Positions 38,201 to 53,200 are shown, numbered from the stretch's first letter. The stretch: DNA of 64,000 nucleotides from Capitulum mitella (GCA_030062745.1 CP099846.1:19749621-19813620); one strand, 5' to 3'. Notes: generated by a model from the sequence alone, not told the origin. Numbers and translations: made by a program.

Positions 38201-41200
38201 ACGCTTCGAACATTGAGGGAGCAGCTGCGCCTCCAATATGTTACAGTTAAGTACATTCCCATTCCTGTTACCTTCGCGCTGTGACAGATCGCTGACAGCA
38301 GGTCTCCCTCTCTGATGGGGTCAGTCGTCTCATGATGCCTCGCCCCATTGCGCGCGGATCCCTCGCCACATCTTTAATTGCATGCTGATTGCGCGGACAA
38401 GGACCTGCTGCCTGTACCTCGTGTCAGTCCAGGCCGTGGGCTTCACCTGCCACGTGATCATCTCGCCGCCGCACCGCCTCAGGCGAGCTGTTACACACGC
38501 CGATCCCCGTCTCTCCACTGTGCTGCAGCCCGCCCACGTTCCGTCCGTCACGCGGTGGGCCTCCCCCCTCCCTCCTGACGACTTCATTAGCCGGACAGGG
38601 GCCGGTGACACAGGATACCTGGTCTCCGGTGTTCACTGGCCGCGGCGCCGGCCAGCCCTGTCAGCCACAGGTGGACCCCCGGCCACGCACTTCAGGCTCG
38701 CGCGGACAGGCGGGGGGGGGGGGGTAACGGGACCACCGTGAACGTGAAGGGGGCGGGGGGAGGTAACTGTAAGTATATACTGCGCAAACAGGGTGCAGTT
38801 TTCAGTGGTCCGATGCTGGTGGCTTTGAGCGCCAAAAAGAAAGTCAGAAAATCAGTGGTTAGGGACGACATGTAAGCGGATGGTAATCGGCCTGACGGAC
38901 GGACACAATGCCACCCTGCCGCTTTTCAGCCGTGATTTAGGTGCCAGCTGTTGAGGTTATTGTATGGTTTGTATGGTTGGAGTTATCCGTATCGTCGGGT
39001 TAGGTAGGTGGTAATTTTACATAATCATTCAGTGACTTGAGAAATGCTGAAGATTTAAACAACACAGAAATAGAAAGCCAGAAAAACATACACAGAAATT
39101 TGCTACCGGAGTTCTTGGATTGTTTTAACGTTCCATTAGAGATGCATACATAGATGAATGCATACGATTAAGACGTTCCATCACAAACATTCATCAACGA
39201 TGATAGCAAAAACCACTGAGGGCCACCGTAGCATTTTGTTGGTTTGGATTTTTAAAGCATATGACGAAAAATGTGTGCGATCGGAGTTGGAGATCTGAAC
39301 TCTGGAGTATGGGGCTCCAGTGGAGGTGCGCTCAGAGCCGCGCTGGTCTGACCTTCCTCCACACCGGGCGGTGTACAGCCGCGGCGGCCCGGTGCCGCCG
39401 GTCGTGTCCGGACGGGACCGGACCGGACCGTTACCGCCGAGCCGGACCGCACCGAGCGGCGACCTTCCGGCGGCCTCGCCGATCGCCGATAACGGTCTGC
39501 AGCCGTCGCCGCCGGCGCCTCTTCAGCCAGGACTGGCGAACGCCGTAACAGGGCAAGAGCCGGCGTCTGTTCATCGCGCGGCCGCCGCCGCCGCCGCCGC
39601 CGGCGCCGGCGCGGGCGCGGGCTGGAGCGAGACTCTCGGGCGCGCCAAATTTAGCCGCGCCGCGGTGCACTCTGACTCACACCCGTGATTCGTTTTGTTC
39701 TTGCTGCGCTTTTTCGCCACGAGGGGCTTCGTTTTTGTCCGGCCATTCTGCATGCATGGATGCCCCCATTTGTTCGCACAGTGGAGAGTCTGTTGGGCTG
39801 AATGTCGCGAGTCTGTCTTTGTTGCCTGCTCCGTTCTAATGGCAAGCTGGCTCACTTGCGGTAAGAAACGTTTCGCTTAACGAGTAAAAAACCCGCAACG
39901 TAAGACAGTTCCTTCAGTCGTAGGGACCTTAAAACAAGCCATTTCTAGTCTCTCAGATTTCCATGTGGTCACTGAAAGCAAAACATGAAAGCTACATTTT
40001 CTCAACTTCAGTGAGAGACTTGGTTTAACAAGAGACTCACGGCTTTTCGGAGACTCCTGCAGCGCTACTGGTAACGTCCAGCTTTGTATCCCCTATCGGT
40101 GACGTGCGGTCCTCCAGCGACGTTCAGAAACCGACGTCACACGGTCCCCAGTTTCACTTCAGCGTCACAGCCCGGCGACGACGAGTCGGGAGAAGGCCCG
40201 GCCGTTTTCGACCCGGGCGGCTGGTGTCGGCTGGAGGGATCGTACCGGGGACCAGTCCCCCGTCCGAACCCGGCCGACGCCACCGTGTGGAATCCACAGT
40301 CAGACCCCGGCCGACCGTGTGGAGTCCACAGCTCGATCCCGGCCTGCCGTGTCGAGTCCACAGCTCGATCTCAGCCGACCGTGCAGAGTCCACAGCCCGA
40401 CCGCGGCCGGCCGTGTAGAGTCCACAGCCCGACCCCGGCCGGCCGTGTAGTCGGCAGTCGGGTGCCGGTAATTGGAGCCGATCCGCTGGGCGTCACCCGA
40501 GCGCCGACCCGATGTCGCGCGGTGACGTCACCGGAAGCGGGCTAACGTGTCAGTGAGCAGAGGGCGCCTGTGCCGGCCGGTGGCTGTCGCGGCAGATCTG
40601 ACGGCCTGCTGGAGCTGCCAGCCACCCGTCCTAGAGGCTTGGGGCACGGTCGTATCGGCTACCTTCCTTCAGCTCGAAATACATGAACGCCACGAGATCG
40701 TGATTTGCAACAGTTCATATCGAGGACGACGGAGGAGTTATCTGACAGACGTGGGATGTTTCGAAAGAAGAGGTACGGAATGCTAAGTGGAGAGAGAGAG
40801 ACCTATACTTGGACTTTTTAACGGCTAGACAATGCCATCTAAGCGTGAACCTTCTGCTCTCTGCAGGCAAACACTGCTCGCTCATCTCCCGTCCTCCGCT
40901 GTTGATATTACGGTGATCTACCGCTTACAGGAATCAGCACGGCCGCGGGGCGGATGAAAGGGCCTTGCTGTTCAAAGAGCGCCAGAGGACGGTCAGACGG
41001 GGCCGTAGTTCTTGGACCGGCCGGTTGGAGGAGGCTGGGTCGGCCGCCCGGGTGACGCCTGCAGCAAGTCGGCGCCGGGTGATCAGCTGATGGCGCGGGC
41101 CATCAGCTGACAGCGCGGCTGGCGGGGCCGCCAACAGGTGGTGACGGATAGCCGCGGCGTGATTGATTACCCTGTAGGACGATCGGGAGTGTGAGTGTGA

Positions 41201-44200
41201 CGCGCTCGACGGTGAACGCTGCAATGACGTCAGTTATGTGGTGGTGTTATCGGGCGACTGTTCGGGGCTGAGGCATGTCTCAGTGAGGCCTGTCTCTGGG
41301 AGAACTGTCTCCTGGAGGACCGTCTCTGGGAGCTGCCTTCGAGAAGGTTGTCCGCGTGATGACTCAGGGGAGTACTGAGCTTCCTACATGGGTAGGTTTC
41401 TGGGACAGTCTTGGGAGACAGGACAACGTACACCGTGAGGACTGTCTCTAAGAAGACACTCCTCTCGGCTGGGGAAGACTGGACGACCATGGTGTGACGC
41501 CCGTTAATGACTTCTGGTTTGGGGATGCGTTGTCTCGGTGATAATGACTGAGACAAAGGATACGGCATTTACACAGCGTAAAATGAGATGGAAGTTTTGT
41601 TAGCTCTGCCACGAGGCAGGGATTTCTTCTTTTCTGACGTGTCCGCGGAGGGTAGGGGCAAAGCATGGGCAAAGTTTTAGTGGAAACGGCAAATTCTGAG
41701 ACGAGCGATCAGAGTAGCTATACAGCCTGGACGTGGCACCGAATATCAATCAGCGGAACGGTGTAATCACGTGCTGCAGCCCACCGTTTGCTGTATATGG
41801 ATGGCGCTTTGACTCCGTCGGCGATTACCATGCGAATCGAGCCTCCGCCCTTGACGTTAGCCTGTCACGCGCCCCTGTTGAACCCGACCGGGGACCGGAC
41901 GGGGGCGCGGGACCCTGGCGCCCCGTGGAACCCTCCGCCGAGCAAGGCCCTGGCGGGGCGGGGGACCTGTGGCCGGCCCTGCTGCCTCGGTCTTGCCAGA
42001 AGGACGCGTCTTTCTCCGTGTGAAGAGCGTCTTTCACCTCTGCGTAATTTTCGCGCTAGTGCCAGTGACAGCGGCCACCCAGCGAGGCAGGCGGCGATCA
42101 CGCCGTTGATTGGAGCGCCGCGGTAAACTGATGGGCGATTTACGGACCCGACACCTGTAGCAGGAGGTATCTGTGTACGGGATCGGGAGCAGGGAGTCGG
42201 AGCGGTGGCCGGAGGCCCCTGGAATATTCAGCACGAGGCGCCGTCGGCCGCCGCACGCACGGACGCCCCATCTGCCATTGCCGGCTATCGGCGCAACATC
42301 TGACTGCTGCACGGCTCAAATGACGTCATTGTTCAGAGGAGGAGCTATGGCATGTCCAGCGGTAATCTTGAGATGTGTGACGGCTGGGAGACAATAGTGG
42401 TGGCTTCAGCGATGCTGGGCGGGTACCATTGACAGTCGATACTGCCTGACGTTTGACATCAATACCTTGACCCCATCCCTGAGCATGTCCATCTGGAGTT
42501 ACCGCACAGGACATGCAGCCCTTTGAAGCGCTGCTGAATGCTGATGCTGTCAGTGTTCCAGATCCCGATGTCGTTATTCATGTGGTTTATTAGATTTGTC
42601 AATGAATTTATTTAATGGGTCAGTCAGACCGAATGATTTTAGCCTCTCATGTGGGACAGTCAGCACGGTTTCGGCGATACATTGGACATGGCCCCCTGTT
42701 GACGTTCCATTAATCCAGATCAGTCTGTTTCGGGCCGCGGTTGCCACCGGTTTCATCGCTGGCTCTGGACACGGTTTCGGTTAGTTAATCTCACGGCGCC
42801 CGGAGAACGTCCGCCATCTTGAATTACAGTCCACGTTGACCAACGGAGAGCCGTGGCGCTCGTGAAACACTGAGAATCAACCTTCCTCCTTCGACCGGAC
42901 GGAAGACAGCGATGGCAGTCTTTGAGGGACGCTCCCAGCGCTACGGTCTGTGAAACTCCCTCTTCTGTCGCGCGACCTACTGTACGCTGTACAGTCTCCC
43001 CTTGACACGGTCCGGGGGCGCCGCGCTCCACGGCCGCCGCTGGCCGGCCCCAATGACACGGGTCGGCGGGCGCCGGGGCCTGCGATGGCGCCACATCTGG
43101 CCGCCAGCCGGCTCAGCGCCGCCATTGAGTCGGTGATATCGGATAGGTGCCTGCCTGCCCGTCTCGGCCCGCTCCGTTACGGGTGCTGACGCGACAGCGC
43201 CCCCCCCCCTCCGCCGCCCCTCCTCCGCCGTCCGCCGCGGGGCCGTCGCCGGGACGGTTAACAGTGTGTCCCGCGCGTAACCGGAATCACCTTTGTGGCC
43301 GCTGACGCCGCCCGTTCGGCCGCCCGTTGGTGTGGCCCTTCGGCCGTCGGTTTATCGTCTGTTTGGGACTGCTCGGTGTGTCGTCGGACCGACCTGACAA
43401 TCCTCCCTGGACTGGAGCCTCTTCTCACGACTTGGCAATCGTTCCTGGACTGGAGTCTCTTCTCACGACTGGTGACTCTGCTCTGGACGCGAGGCGGGCC
43501 GGCGTCACGCGCCAGAGTGAACTGCCGGTTGAGGGCGCGTCGTCGGCACGCGCCGGCGACGGCGTCCTCCGTCGGCGGCCCGTCGTCGCCCGCCCCCAGC
43601 CGTCGTCCGCAGTCAACGCCAGTCGTCACCAGCCGCCACCGCCAGCCGCCATCAGCCGTCACCAGTCGTCGGCCGTGCGGACAGCTCCGCGCCGATCACA
43701 TAGGCGCTGACTCACGGGAAGCGCGACGCGCGATCGTCACGGTCAGACAGGCGAACAGTTCGGCAACGTGCAGCAGCGTCACGCAACGTCGCACCAGAGC
43801 GGCACCTCGTGACCCGTCCGGCTCCGTGACCAGTCACGGTGACTTTTCCGTTCCGTCGGACCGGCGGTCTGCGGCTGCCTGCGGCATCAGACCGGACTCT
43901 CCGTGACGCTGGCTAGCTGCACTCTTTGTCCCTCGGTCATTGCGGTTGTCATGCGGTCGCTGTGACCGCATTACGCGTCACAGCGGCAGATTGTCCGCAC
44001 GACCCAGCGTCACACGCAGTCAACGGTCACCAGCTTGTAAGGCAGCTAGATGGACGTAGAACAGGCGAATTAAATTCCTCAAAAGTTTCCCTGGTGGAAT
44101 GTGCTGCGAAAGCTGCTACTAAAACATCATTTGTTCCGTCGGCTAAGCGGACTGAGAGCCCGTTGGAGGAGCTGGCCCTCGGCTCGTCGTTTGACAAAGC

Positions 44201-47200
44201 ACGAAAGGTATCCATAGATATCCTTGATTATTTACACTGCATCAGTCTCTCACTTGCACAACAGCGTCATGAAGGGAATAACTGTATCGGATGGATCAAG
44301 TGGTTTTATCGTTCGACCGCCGTCTTCCACAGCGGAAACCCGATAGCTGCCCGACATAGGGTCCATCATTGCCTGTGATGACGTGAGCAGCTCTGTCGGC
44401 GCCTCTGTTGAGGAGCTAGTGATGAGTCGGAGCGGTGATGATGACCACTCGAGCCGCCGGCCACCGTGCGGAGTCCTGGACCGTTACGAACGGCGTCTCT
44501 CTCTCTGCCGCGCCCTCTGACAGGAAACAGGCTCTAGGCCGTCCGACAGCTGATACTGGCCGCCTGACAGCGCGGAATGCGCTAATGAGGGCCCTGACTG
44601 CGGCCAGAGAATCGCTGCCGGCCAGAGAATCGCCGCTGCGCAGAGAATCGCCGCCGGACAGAGAATCACTGCTGGGCAGAGAGTCATCGCCGGGTAGAGA
44701 ATCGCCGCGGGGCAGAAAATCAACACTGGGCAGAAAATTGATACCGGACAAATAATCACCGCCGGACAGAGAATCGCCGTCGAAAGGAGAATCACCGCTA
44801 ATCACCGTTGGTCAGAGAATCGTCGCCGGAAGGAAAATCGCCGTCTGAGAGAGAATCACTACCGGACAGAAAATCGCTGCCGGACAGAAAATCAGCGCCG
44901 TGCAGAAAATCGTCGCCGGGCAGAATCACCACGGGAGAGAGAATCACCCCCGGACAGAGAAATACCGTCGGAAAGAGAATCACCGCATGACAGAGAACCT
45001 CTACTGAACAGAGAATCACCGCGTGACAGAGAAACCCCACTGGATAGAGAATCACCGCCGGACAGAATCACCTTCGGCGATAGAATCGCCCCGGAAAGTC
45101 TGATATCGATATTTGGACGTATGCTGACACTGGACAGAGGTTCATGATAGAGGGAAAACGGCCGGAGGGGATAGAGGTCCCATGGCACCCGTTGGCTGGC
45201 TGGCTGTCCCATGGCACCCACCATACGCTGGCCGAGCCGGGAACAGAATGGCCATTAACGAAAGTTCTCACGCGATTTTGGTTTCTTAAAGACGATTTTG
45301 GTGACCTGCCTAGCAGTTAATCGTCAGTAACGTGCATGACAAGTACCCCTTGCAACAACATCGTCACATTAAGCTAATGGGCAAAAATTGGCAGTCAACA
45401 CAACCCGTAACGATTTGAGAATCATTAGCCCTATTTCTGAGCAGGCCACGTCAGTCTGGATGTTGCGCAGATCTGCACAGGGTGATGCAACTGACGTGCA
45501 CCATGACCATCCGCCAGTGTCATGACACGCTAAAAACGCTCTCTTGATGTACCTGCACGACACCCTGTGATTCTGTGTGCAGTCGGCCCCACCTAGCTCA
45601 CCGCAGCGGCCAGCAAGGACGTGAAGTGACAAGGGCGTCGTCTGGCTTTGATAGGGGCGTATCCGTGCACGAGCGCCCGTCTTCTGTTGCTTTATGGGAT
45701 GGTAAAGCCACGAATGCCAGCTGACGTCACCTACTCCCAGCTGCCTCCAGGCTTACCGTAAGGAGAGGTCGTCATGGCTGTCCAGTGCGTAGCGTGTGTG
45801 GAATTTCTTGTGTAGCGTGTTGCGCACGGCTGTTAGAGACCGGCAGCAGTTTCTCTTAGTGGTCTCTGCTGTGACGAGCTGTAGCGGAGACCAGCACCGT
45901 GGAGAGGATCTCGTCAGGACGCCGAGCGCCGTTTATTTTCTGAGCGCTCCGCCGGTCGGCCGTGGTCGGGGACCGCACGAGGATCGGCGGACGGTCACTT
46001 TGATCAGGGACGCCGGCCCGACCCGGTTCGAGGCCGCGCTGACCTGGCGGCGTTCTTTCGGCGTCTGGCCGCTGCCGGCAGGCCGTCGGTCCGACCGCCG
46101 GCGGCCGCTCCCGATACCCCGCACCTCGGAGGCTGAAGCTGCGGCCCGTACCCGACTCAGCGCTGTACCCTCTGCCGTTCCCGATATCCCGCACCTCAGA
46201 GGCTGAAGCTACGGCCCGTACCCGACTCGGTGCCGTACGCTCTGCCAGGTGCGTCCGCCTGTCAACTGTTAGCCACCGCACGAATGTAAGTCTGCGGTTG
46301 GCAGGAACGGTGTGAGGATTTCGAGAGGGCTGTCCCAGCCGGACCAGGTCTGACCTCGCTGGCGGGCCGCCCCTCTGTAAGAACCGCGGCACGACAGAGA
46401 CAGTGTGGTCTCTCACTGCCTCTGTCTCACTGCCGCCAGACCTGGTAACATCTGGGGCCGTTACCAGGTCTCGGCGGTCCCCAGTGCCCCTTCCCCTCCC
46501 CCCTCTGCTGGAGCCGCGGCAGGACAGCGGCCGTGTGATCCCTCATTCTCATGGTCCGTCAAGTCGCATCACCAGGTCCCGGTGGGTCCGCTGTTCCCGC
46601 ACTGTGTGGTCAGCGACCTCCGCCGGCGCATAATGACCACAGGACAATGACTACAGGACAATCGCTGGGGTTTGATGGCCGGCCTAAGTGCGGTCGCCTG
46701 GCAGTCGGCTATTCCGTCCTCTAAGGGGTGACGTTCAGCCGCTATTAGCCCGGATTCAGAGCGCTGGACGTCATTGACAGTCCGCTCGGTCCTCGTCTCC
46801 ACCTTTTTTCCCAGTTTTATTTCCCTCTGCCCTTGTCTCGGTCTTCACCCTGTTTTCGGATGATCTACAGCCCCTCTGCGCCCATCAGTCTCGCCAGCAG
46901 CCGCTTTCTGACCGTCCGTCGACGCCGCGCTATCGGCGGCTGCCGAGCCGGCGTCGGTCCGACCGTCTTCCGCGCCGCCCGCGCCGGCCCTGTCGTCGCC
47001 TGCATGCCCCAGCTGGGCCAGCTGCTGGCCGGGTCAGCGGCTGGCCCAGATCAGGCTCGGTCGGCCCGCATCTGCGGCCGTTGCTCCGTTCTGGGCCGGC
47101 CCCGCGCGGGAGGGTCGGACATGCGGAGGCCTGGTTTCGCCTCCGGTCACAGTCGCCCCCGGTGATAGTGTGGAGGTCGCCGCTGTCAGCGGGGAGGAGA

Positions 47201-50200
47201 AGCGGGAGAGATCAGCACAGCAGAGCAGCGGGGCAGATGAACAGAACAGAATGGATAAGCGGAAGAGGAAAATAGGACGGCCAAGCGGGAGAGAAAGAGG
47301 GGACTGAGGAATGGAGAAGATGAAGTAAGTTTATCGTTATCGTTATGAACTGGACGAACCGGTTTGTTTACGCCTAGTATCTTGTGCACATCTGTGTGTG
47401 GTTGTTGAATAACTTGTGAAGTCACGCCTCTTATAGATTATGGAAGTATGGAGGTAAACGGGTCTGTAAGGAAGGAGAGAGACTTCCTGGTGTCGGGGGA
47501 AGACTAGTTCGCCATCAGCCGTCAGTGGCGCTGCCAAGGCGATCAGGACGGACGAGATCCCGTCATGGAGAGCTGCCGACACCGTCAACTGGTCGGCCTG
47601 CCGGGTTTACGGCCAGCGATGACCTCGCTGTTACGACAGGGGCTGTTCCCCGCTCCCAGCTGCGCGAGTTAATTGGCCTTCTGCGGACGAAGGGTGCTTC
47701 TCGGTGTGTTGTTTACACTGAGTACTTAATATTCGAGATAGCACGCGTGTGTTAACCGCGCACGTCTTGCTATACCCCATCAGGCAGCCATTCAGGCGAC
47801 TCTAATTATACGTGTGGAGCTCCTGTGAATAAACGAGGGGCCAGACAGCGATTGTAACGTGCGCAGAATATGTGCGCGATGGGTGTGGCCTCCTGTCTTG
47901 GCCTGCATGCAAGGGCGGGATCCGTCCGGTCGGCTGTCACGAGTGACTGGCGTGACGGTGACGCGCGTCACTGGCCGGCGCCGCCTGACGCTGAGACGGC
48001 GTCATGCACCTGTGTGCTGGCGAAGCACGTCATCCTTGAATTACAAAGGTGATGTCGCACAGCGTGTGGCCAAGGCATGTGCCGAGGTTTACAGGCGTTG
48101 ATCAGAGGGTGACACAGGGGCAAGTACACTCTTTTTCCGACGTTTGTGATGGATTTGTAGTCAGTTCTTCCTTTTAACATCGAATTTGGGGTTTAGAAGA
48201 TTCTTTGCTTCCTTTCGTTTTTAATCGTTCCTGATGTCGTAATATTCTGGATCCGCTCCTGCGTCGGATGGCTCGCTCGTGCCGTGCGCGGCACATCGAC
48301 AGGCTCATTCACCATTGTCACCTTCAGTTTTACGATTGTTTTTGGTCCTGGACTGACGACGGAGGAGATGAGCAGGCTTCCGTGGCGGAAGAATGAGTCC
48401 GAGACGCCTTGTGCGGCATTTTACAGGCGGTGTGAGGTGTGTTTACATGGATTCTGCTGTCGCAATCTCCCCTGAGACTCGCGCGCTCTGTTCACTAAAA
48501 GGAGGCAATTACCATCCATTATGGACGGACTGGCGTATAATTACCGGCCTTCGATCGATTTGCCTTGGATAAGACGAAGCGTCCTCCTGACCAAGTGGGC
48601 CGTTACGGCCTTACAGAAAAGAAAAAAACTGTCGAGCACTACTCAAGCCAGAAAGCTAAACACGCGAGTGCTCACTACCCTTGGCGCGTCCTGATGTCTG
48701 ATATGCCCGTACTCTGACAGTGAAGAAGGGTGTTTGAAGAATCTTGGAGCGGGATGACTCGTACTTTCTCCCTGCGGATTCCGCTTCTCGAGGGGCCAGA
48801 CCACCGGTGCCGGGACGCCGGCCCCTCGCCGTCCGTCGGCTGCGTCGGCGGCGACGCGGCGCCGGTCGGGACGGCGTGCCGCGGGGCGTCCCGGCCACCG
48901 TCGACGTTCCCACGGGACCGTCTGCCGCGGTGGGGCAGCATCGCTCTGCCGGCGTCGGTCTCGGGACGATTCGGCCCGGCTCAGCCGCCGTCAGCCGGTC
49001 TCCAGACCACCGCTCTGCTGGCCGCCATCAGCCGGTTTCCAGAACACCGCTCGATCGGCCGCCATCAGCCGGTCTCCAGAACTCCGCTCGACCGGCCGCC
49101 GTCAGCCGGTCCCGAAACCACCGCACATCCGGCCGCCGAACGGCGGAAAGGCGGGTCGACGCCGTGACGAATGTGGCCCTAAGTGCGCGCCACGACTGTC
49201 GGCCGTTGCGTTTCTTCCGGCGTTACGTGATTTATTAACGCGCCCTGCGGCGTCCGTACCGTCATTTGTAGCTGCTCCGGCACCGGTCACCTCCGCAATC
49301 GCTCCAAAAGGAAGGCAAATAAATAAACAGGGGGGACCGACCGGGTGAGGGGTGAAGGTGTGTCTTGGGCCATGTGCTCCTCTTCTCGCCGAGCCGACAG
49401 TGTCTGTCTTCTTCCGCCGCCGAACGTGGGAAGTGGGCGTCGAACACCACAAGCCGTGTCTGTTCCGGTCTCGGGAGAGCGGAGCAGTATACCGAGCCTA
49501 CGACGTCCGTTCATTGAGAGCCCTTTCCTCTGCTCTCTTTGAACGCGGCGTTCCTCAGCTCGCCAGACAAGTTTCCCGGGGACGCCGTGAATGGTGCGCG
49601 TGGCTCCCGCGTAGACCATTGCTCGGGGGGGGGGGGGCGACTTAAACCTGATAGATGTCTACCAAATATGGCGACGGCATGTTTTTGTTCGGCCGCCAAC
49701 GTGCGCAAGAGTGGCACAGTCTTCGGAGTTGCAAATCGGCCCAGGCGGTGGGCCCAATGCGCCATTGTTGTTGGAGCGTTGTCGATGCCAGCGCCTGCCT
49801 CCGGTGACGCCTGGCCGGCTGCGACGAGACTTGCGAACAAACGTGTTTGACGTCGAGGCAAACAAGCGATACTGGAGACGCGAACACCTGACGCTGTCGG
49901 TAACACTATCCGAGAAAGGCCGAGTTCCTCCGCACCGCGTGTGCGTCACCGTGTGAATGGCAATCGCGTCCTTGTGCGCAAACAGTAGAAGTGTGAAGTT
50001 TGCACGAGTGCGCTGCTGCGCACTTAAAATCACAAAAAATGTCCAGTCGGCTCGCTTATATTCCCGGTTACAGAAGAAACAAGCCGAGAAACTTAAGCTT
50101 AGGTAATATCAAGTTAAACCTCTGCTAAGGATGCCAATTTTCCATCACGTCATTTTTACCACCATGAGCCTGTAAACATGGGCTTTGTCGCGCAGATAGA

Positions 50201-53200
50201 GGCCTAACAAAAAGTGGAAACAGGAGGCTGGATGACTTCATCCGTCAGGAAGCGGTGAGCTGCGATGGAGAGCAGCGCTGAGTGCCAGACCGCACGGACG
50301 TCAACATGGCCCCGGGGAACACAGCTGTCACCCGAGCCTGCTGTTTACTAGAGAAGGCCGGGAAACAAGCACCGACCGCAGAACAGCGCTCGGCTCCTAT
50401 CGTCAGCGACGCAAAACCGAACCGTCCGACCGACACCCGCCTGTCGGAAACGGCAGGTCCATGGACGCGAAGAGAGGAAACACCTCCGGCGACCGAGGCT
50501 CGTGTCTGGCATCGGAGGGGGACGTGCAACACTCGAAGCGGCTCGGAACGACGGTGTGCCCGACGGCGCCCTGAGAGCCGGGATGGAGGGGCCTTCTCGT
50601 GTTGTGTCTCAGTGTAGCCACGACACCCGGCTAGCGTGCACGGCCTGGGAACGGGCCGGCCGTCGGGTGTTACCAGGAACATCTCGTGTGACCTTAGAGG
50701 GTCTGAACCTGGCCCATGTATCGAATGTTGACGGAGACAGGTACACTCGTCGGACTGTCGCCCGACAGTCTGAACCGGACAGTGACAGACTGTGAGTGTC
50801 GTCACGTCAGGCAGGGACAGGTAACTGTACCCCATTCTCTACCGCGGCGCTCGGACGTGAAGCGCTGGTGCGCTGGTCTGGGCCTCGGACCGGCTGGCCT
50901 CCGCCGCACTGGGAGACGGCGCCGTGACTGGCGGCGGGCCGTGCTGTGACTGGACGGACGGCGGTGGGTCGTGACCTCACGGCCTGCTCCCGGCCGGCCT
51001 GAGTCACCGATGACACGCTGTTTAGCGCTTCATTCGGTGCCCGGAGGCGTGACTCACCGCCGGGCGTGCGTCGGATGACGGGCGGGCCGGGACGTTTCCC
51101 CCGGCTGGCCGTGAAGGAAAGGCGACAAATCTCTCCGCGTCTCAGAGTTTGGCGGATAGATCCCGTGCAGGAAAACTGAGTAACGATCGGCAAGCTTTGC
51201 AGTGTATAGCCTGTTTTGATGCTGCTACATGCATTGAAAGGGTCATCAGGTATAGAAGAAGTCCTAGAACTTTTGAAGAACTTAAGGAAACATGTCTTGT
51301 CTGTGCAGATATGATAATTTGATCACAGCCGCTCTGAAGTAACAAGAAACTACGTCCTTTCTTAAACAATTTCAAGGAAACGCCAATGGAGATCGAGGTC
51401 AATGTGCGAGGTTTTTTCAGTTTCAAGGAGATTTATTTCCGAATCGCACAACACAAACGACAAACATTCAGCTGGCGCCAGTCTTTCAGAGGGCAGAGCG
51501 ATGGGAAGAGAGAGAGAGAGAGATGTAGTTCCGTTTGTCCGACAGACGCACTCGCCTCGTGCCAGTATCGGCGACGATGCAGTGCATGCACCGGCTGCAC
51601 CGGCCCAGCCGGCGAGCCCATGATGTCGGTCACAGCGGCTGCTCGGCTGCTCCCGGGTATTCATAAGCAGGCTGCAGACCAACCCCCCCCCCCGATCTCT
51701 TCCATCCCTCGCCGCGTCCCACAGACCATCTGGACGGTGGTTTGTCGGACCGGACTGGGCAGGTCTCCAGGCAGACCCCACTCGCCTGTGAAAATCGCTC
51801 CATTCCGACTAGCGGTGAGCTGACAACCCACGACCACCTGTCGGCAGGTACATCCTGATCGGACACAACCACCTCTACAACAAGATCTACCGATTCCCGT
51901 GCATCGTCGCCATGGTGACGGCCGTCTGGATCTTCAGGTGAGGCGGCCGCCCGCCGTGCCGAGCCTTGCAAGTCATCGCAGCAGGCGTGCATGCCGTGCG
52001 CCTGCGCGCGGGGAGCTGTGATGAAATGGTACGTTTGCTGCGAGGGTGTACTCGATCATTTTTTCGAATCACTGCAAGGAACGCCGGGACGTAGTGGCGC
52101 AGCTGCACGAGTAACGTGCCCCCTACCGCGCCCACTGCCGCGGCCGCCAAAGCTGCCGGGTGAGACAGTACGTCAACACATCAGCATTTAGCCATAGAAA
52201 CCGCAGATAAATTGTTCGGCTGTTAATCGCATCGGAAATTCCGCGATCGTTTGATATTTAACTGACAGAGATAGGCAAATGCTTATGATTTTCAGCGTGG
52301 CATTGTATAAATACAGCAACTGTCATTTACATACATTGTTGAAACTCAAACATTTTTGCGTTCTTGAAACTCCGCATTTGCAGCTCACTCGGAACCCCTG
52401 AGTGGTTCCAGTTGCGAGACCCTTGAAAACATAATGAAGCAATTCGTGCTGGTATAAATTGACCCAGATTCGTCTGTGTATTAATACACCTGACCTTCCG
52501 GCCTTGCAAAGTTGTTGGTTATCTGTGTCAACATTTAGTCTAGGTAAACGAACGAGTTTATCACAGCTGAGTAACACCGCGGCTTTCCAGTAAGGTCGCT
52601 CGGAGGAAGCGCAGTGTGATCCACTCTTCAGGATGCGACCGGGACCGACGACTCGACCCCTGACCAGATGGCGTTCGATTCCTTTTCCGCCGGATTTCGC
52701 GGCTGTGCGAGGACGTCCCCAAATTACCGAGCTCGCCGAAACGAAATTCGCGCGGCATTCCGCGCTGGCAGCGCCCGGCTGACTAATTACCCGCGGTAGT
52801 CTGCGGCGAATTCCGCGCAGCGGCCGCACCGAAACAGGCTCAGGAATGTCTGGTGTTCGGAGCGGCACGGCCGGACTGCGGAGACAACTCGACGCGACAG
52901 CTGAGCGCATGTGACAGCCGAGCGCATGTGCGGCCGCATAGATGAGCGCTTTGGCGGCAGAACATCGAGGTTTAAGAGGGGGAAGAGGTTCTTTCCTGTC
53001 AACGCCACAGAATTAACGCGAAATTTTAGTGTTTCGGGGGGAAGGGGACAGTAGCGTAGCCAGGATTTCCGTAAGGGGGAAGAGGGGTCAAGGTTAAAAG
53101 AGAAAAGGCTAACGATGCTCCTAACACTTCTGGGGAACATGTGGATATTGTCCCCACCAATAAGCATACCTTGAGATTTGGGAAACAAAATGTGCAACGC

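Larger units (their letters stand above)
36879..51847 (+). other. Intron 3 (15 kb), rich in minisatellites
   Basis: Donor GTAGGG at 36879 and acceptor TCGGCAG at 51847. By far the longest intron of the gene. It holds the 32-bp, 18-bp, 70-bp and 37-bp arrays listed separately, a G-run at ~38710-38722, a C-run at ~43200-43210 and another G-run at ~49625-49637. Long open frames on both strands (for example 45856-46416 minus) lie in GC-rich or repeat sequence and have no domains. No nested gene was recognised. Confidence 0.6.

Noticed and set aside
40281..40450. CRISPR-like array of 32-bp units
   Set aside because: The whole 32-bp unit repeats, spacers included, with no unique spacers. It is a minisatellite in an animal intron.
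49659..49850. Possible THAP-like zinc finger start (ATACFCSAANVRKSG)
   Set aside because: Cys spacing is wrong, the downstream Trp/Pro/HxF pattern is missing, and the frame ends without a domain.
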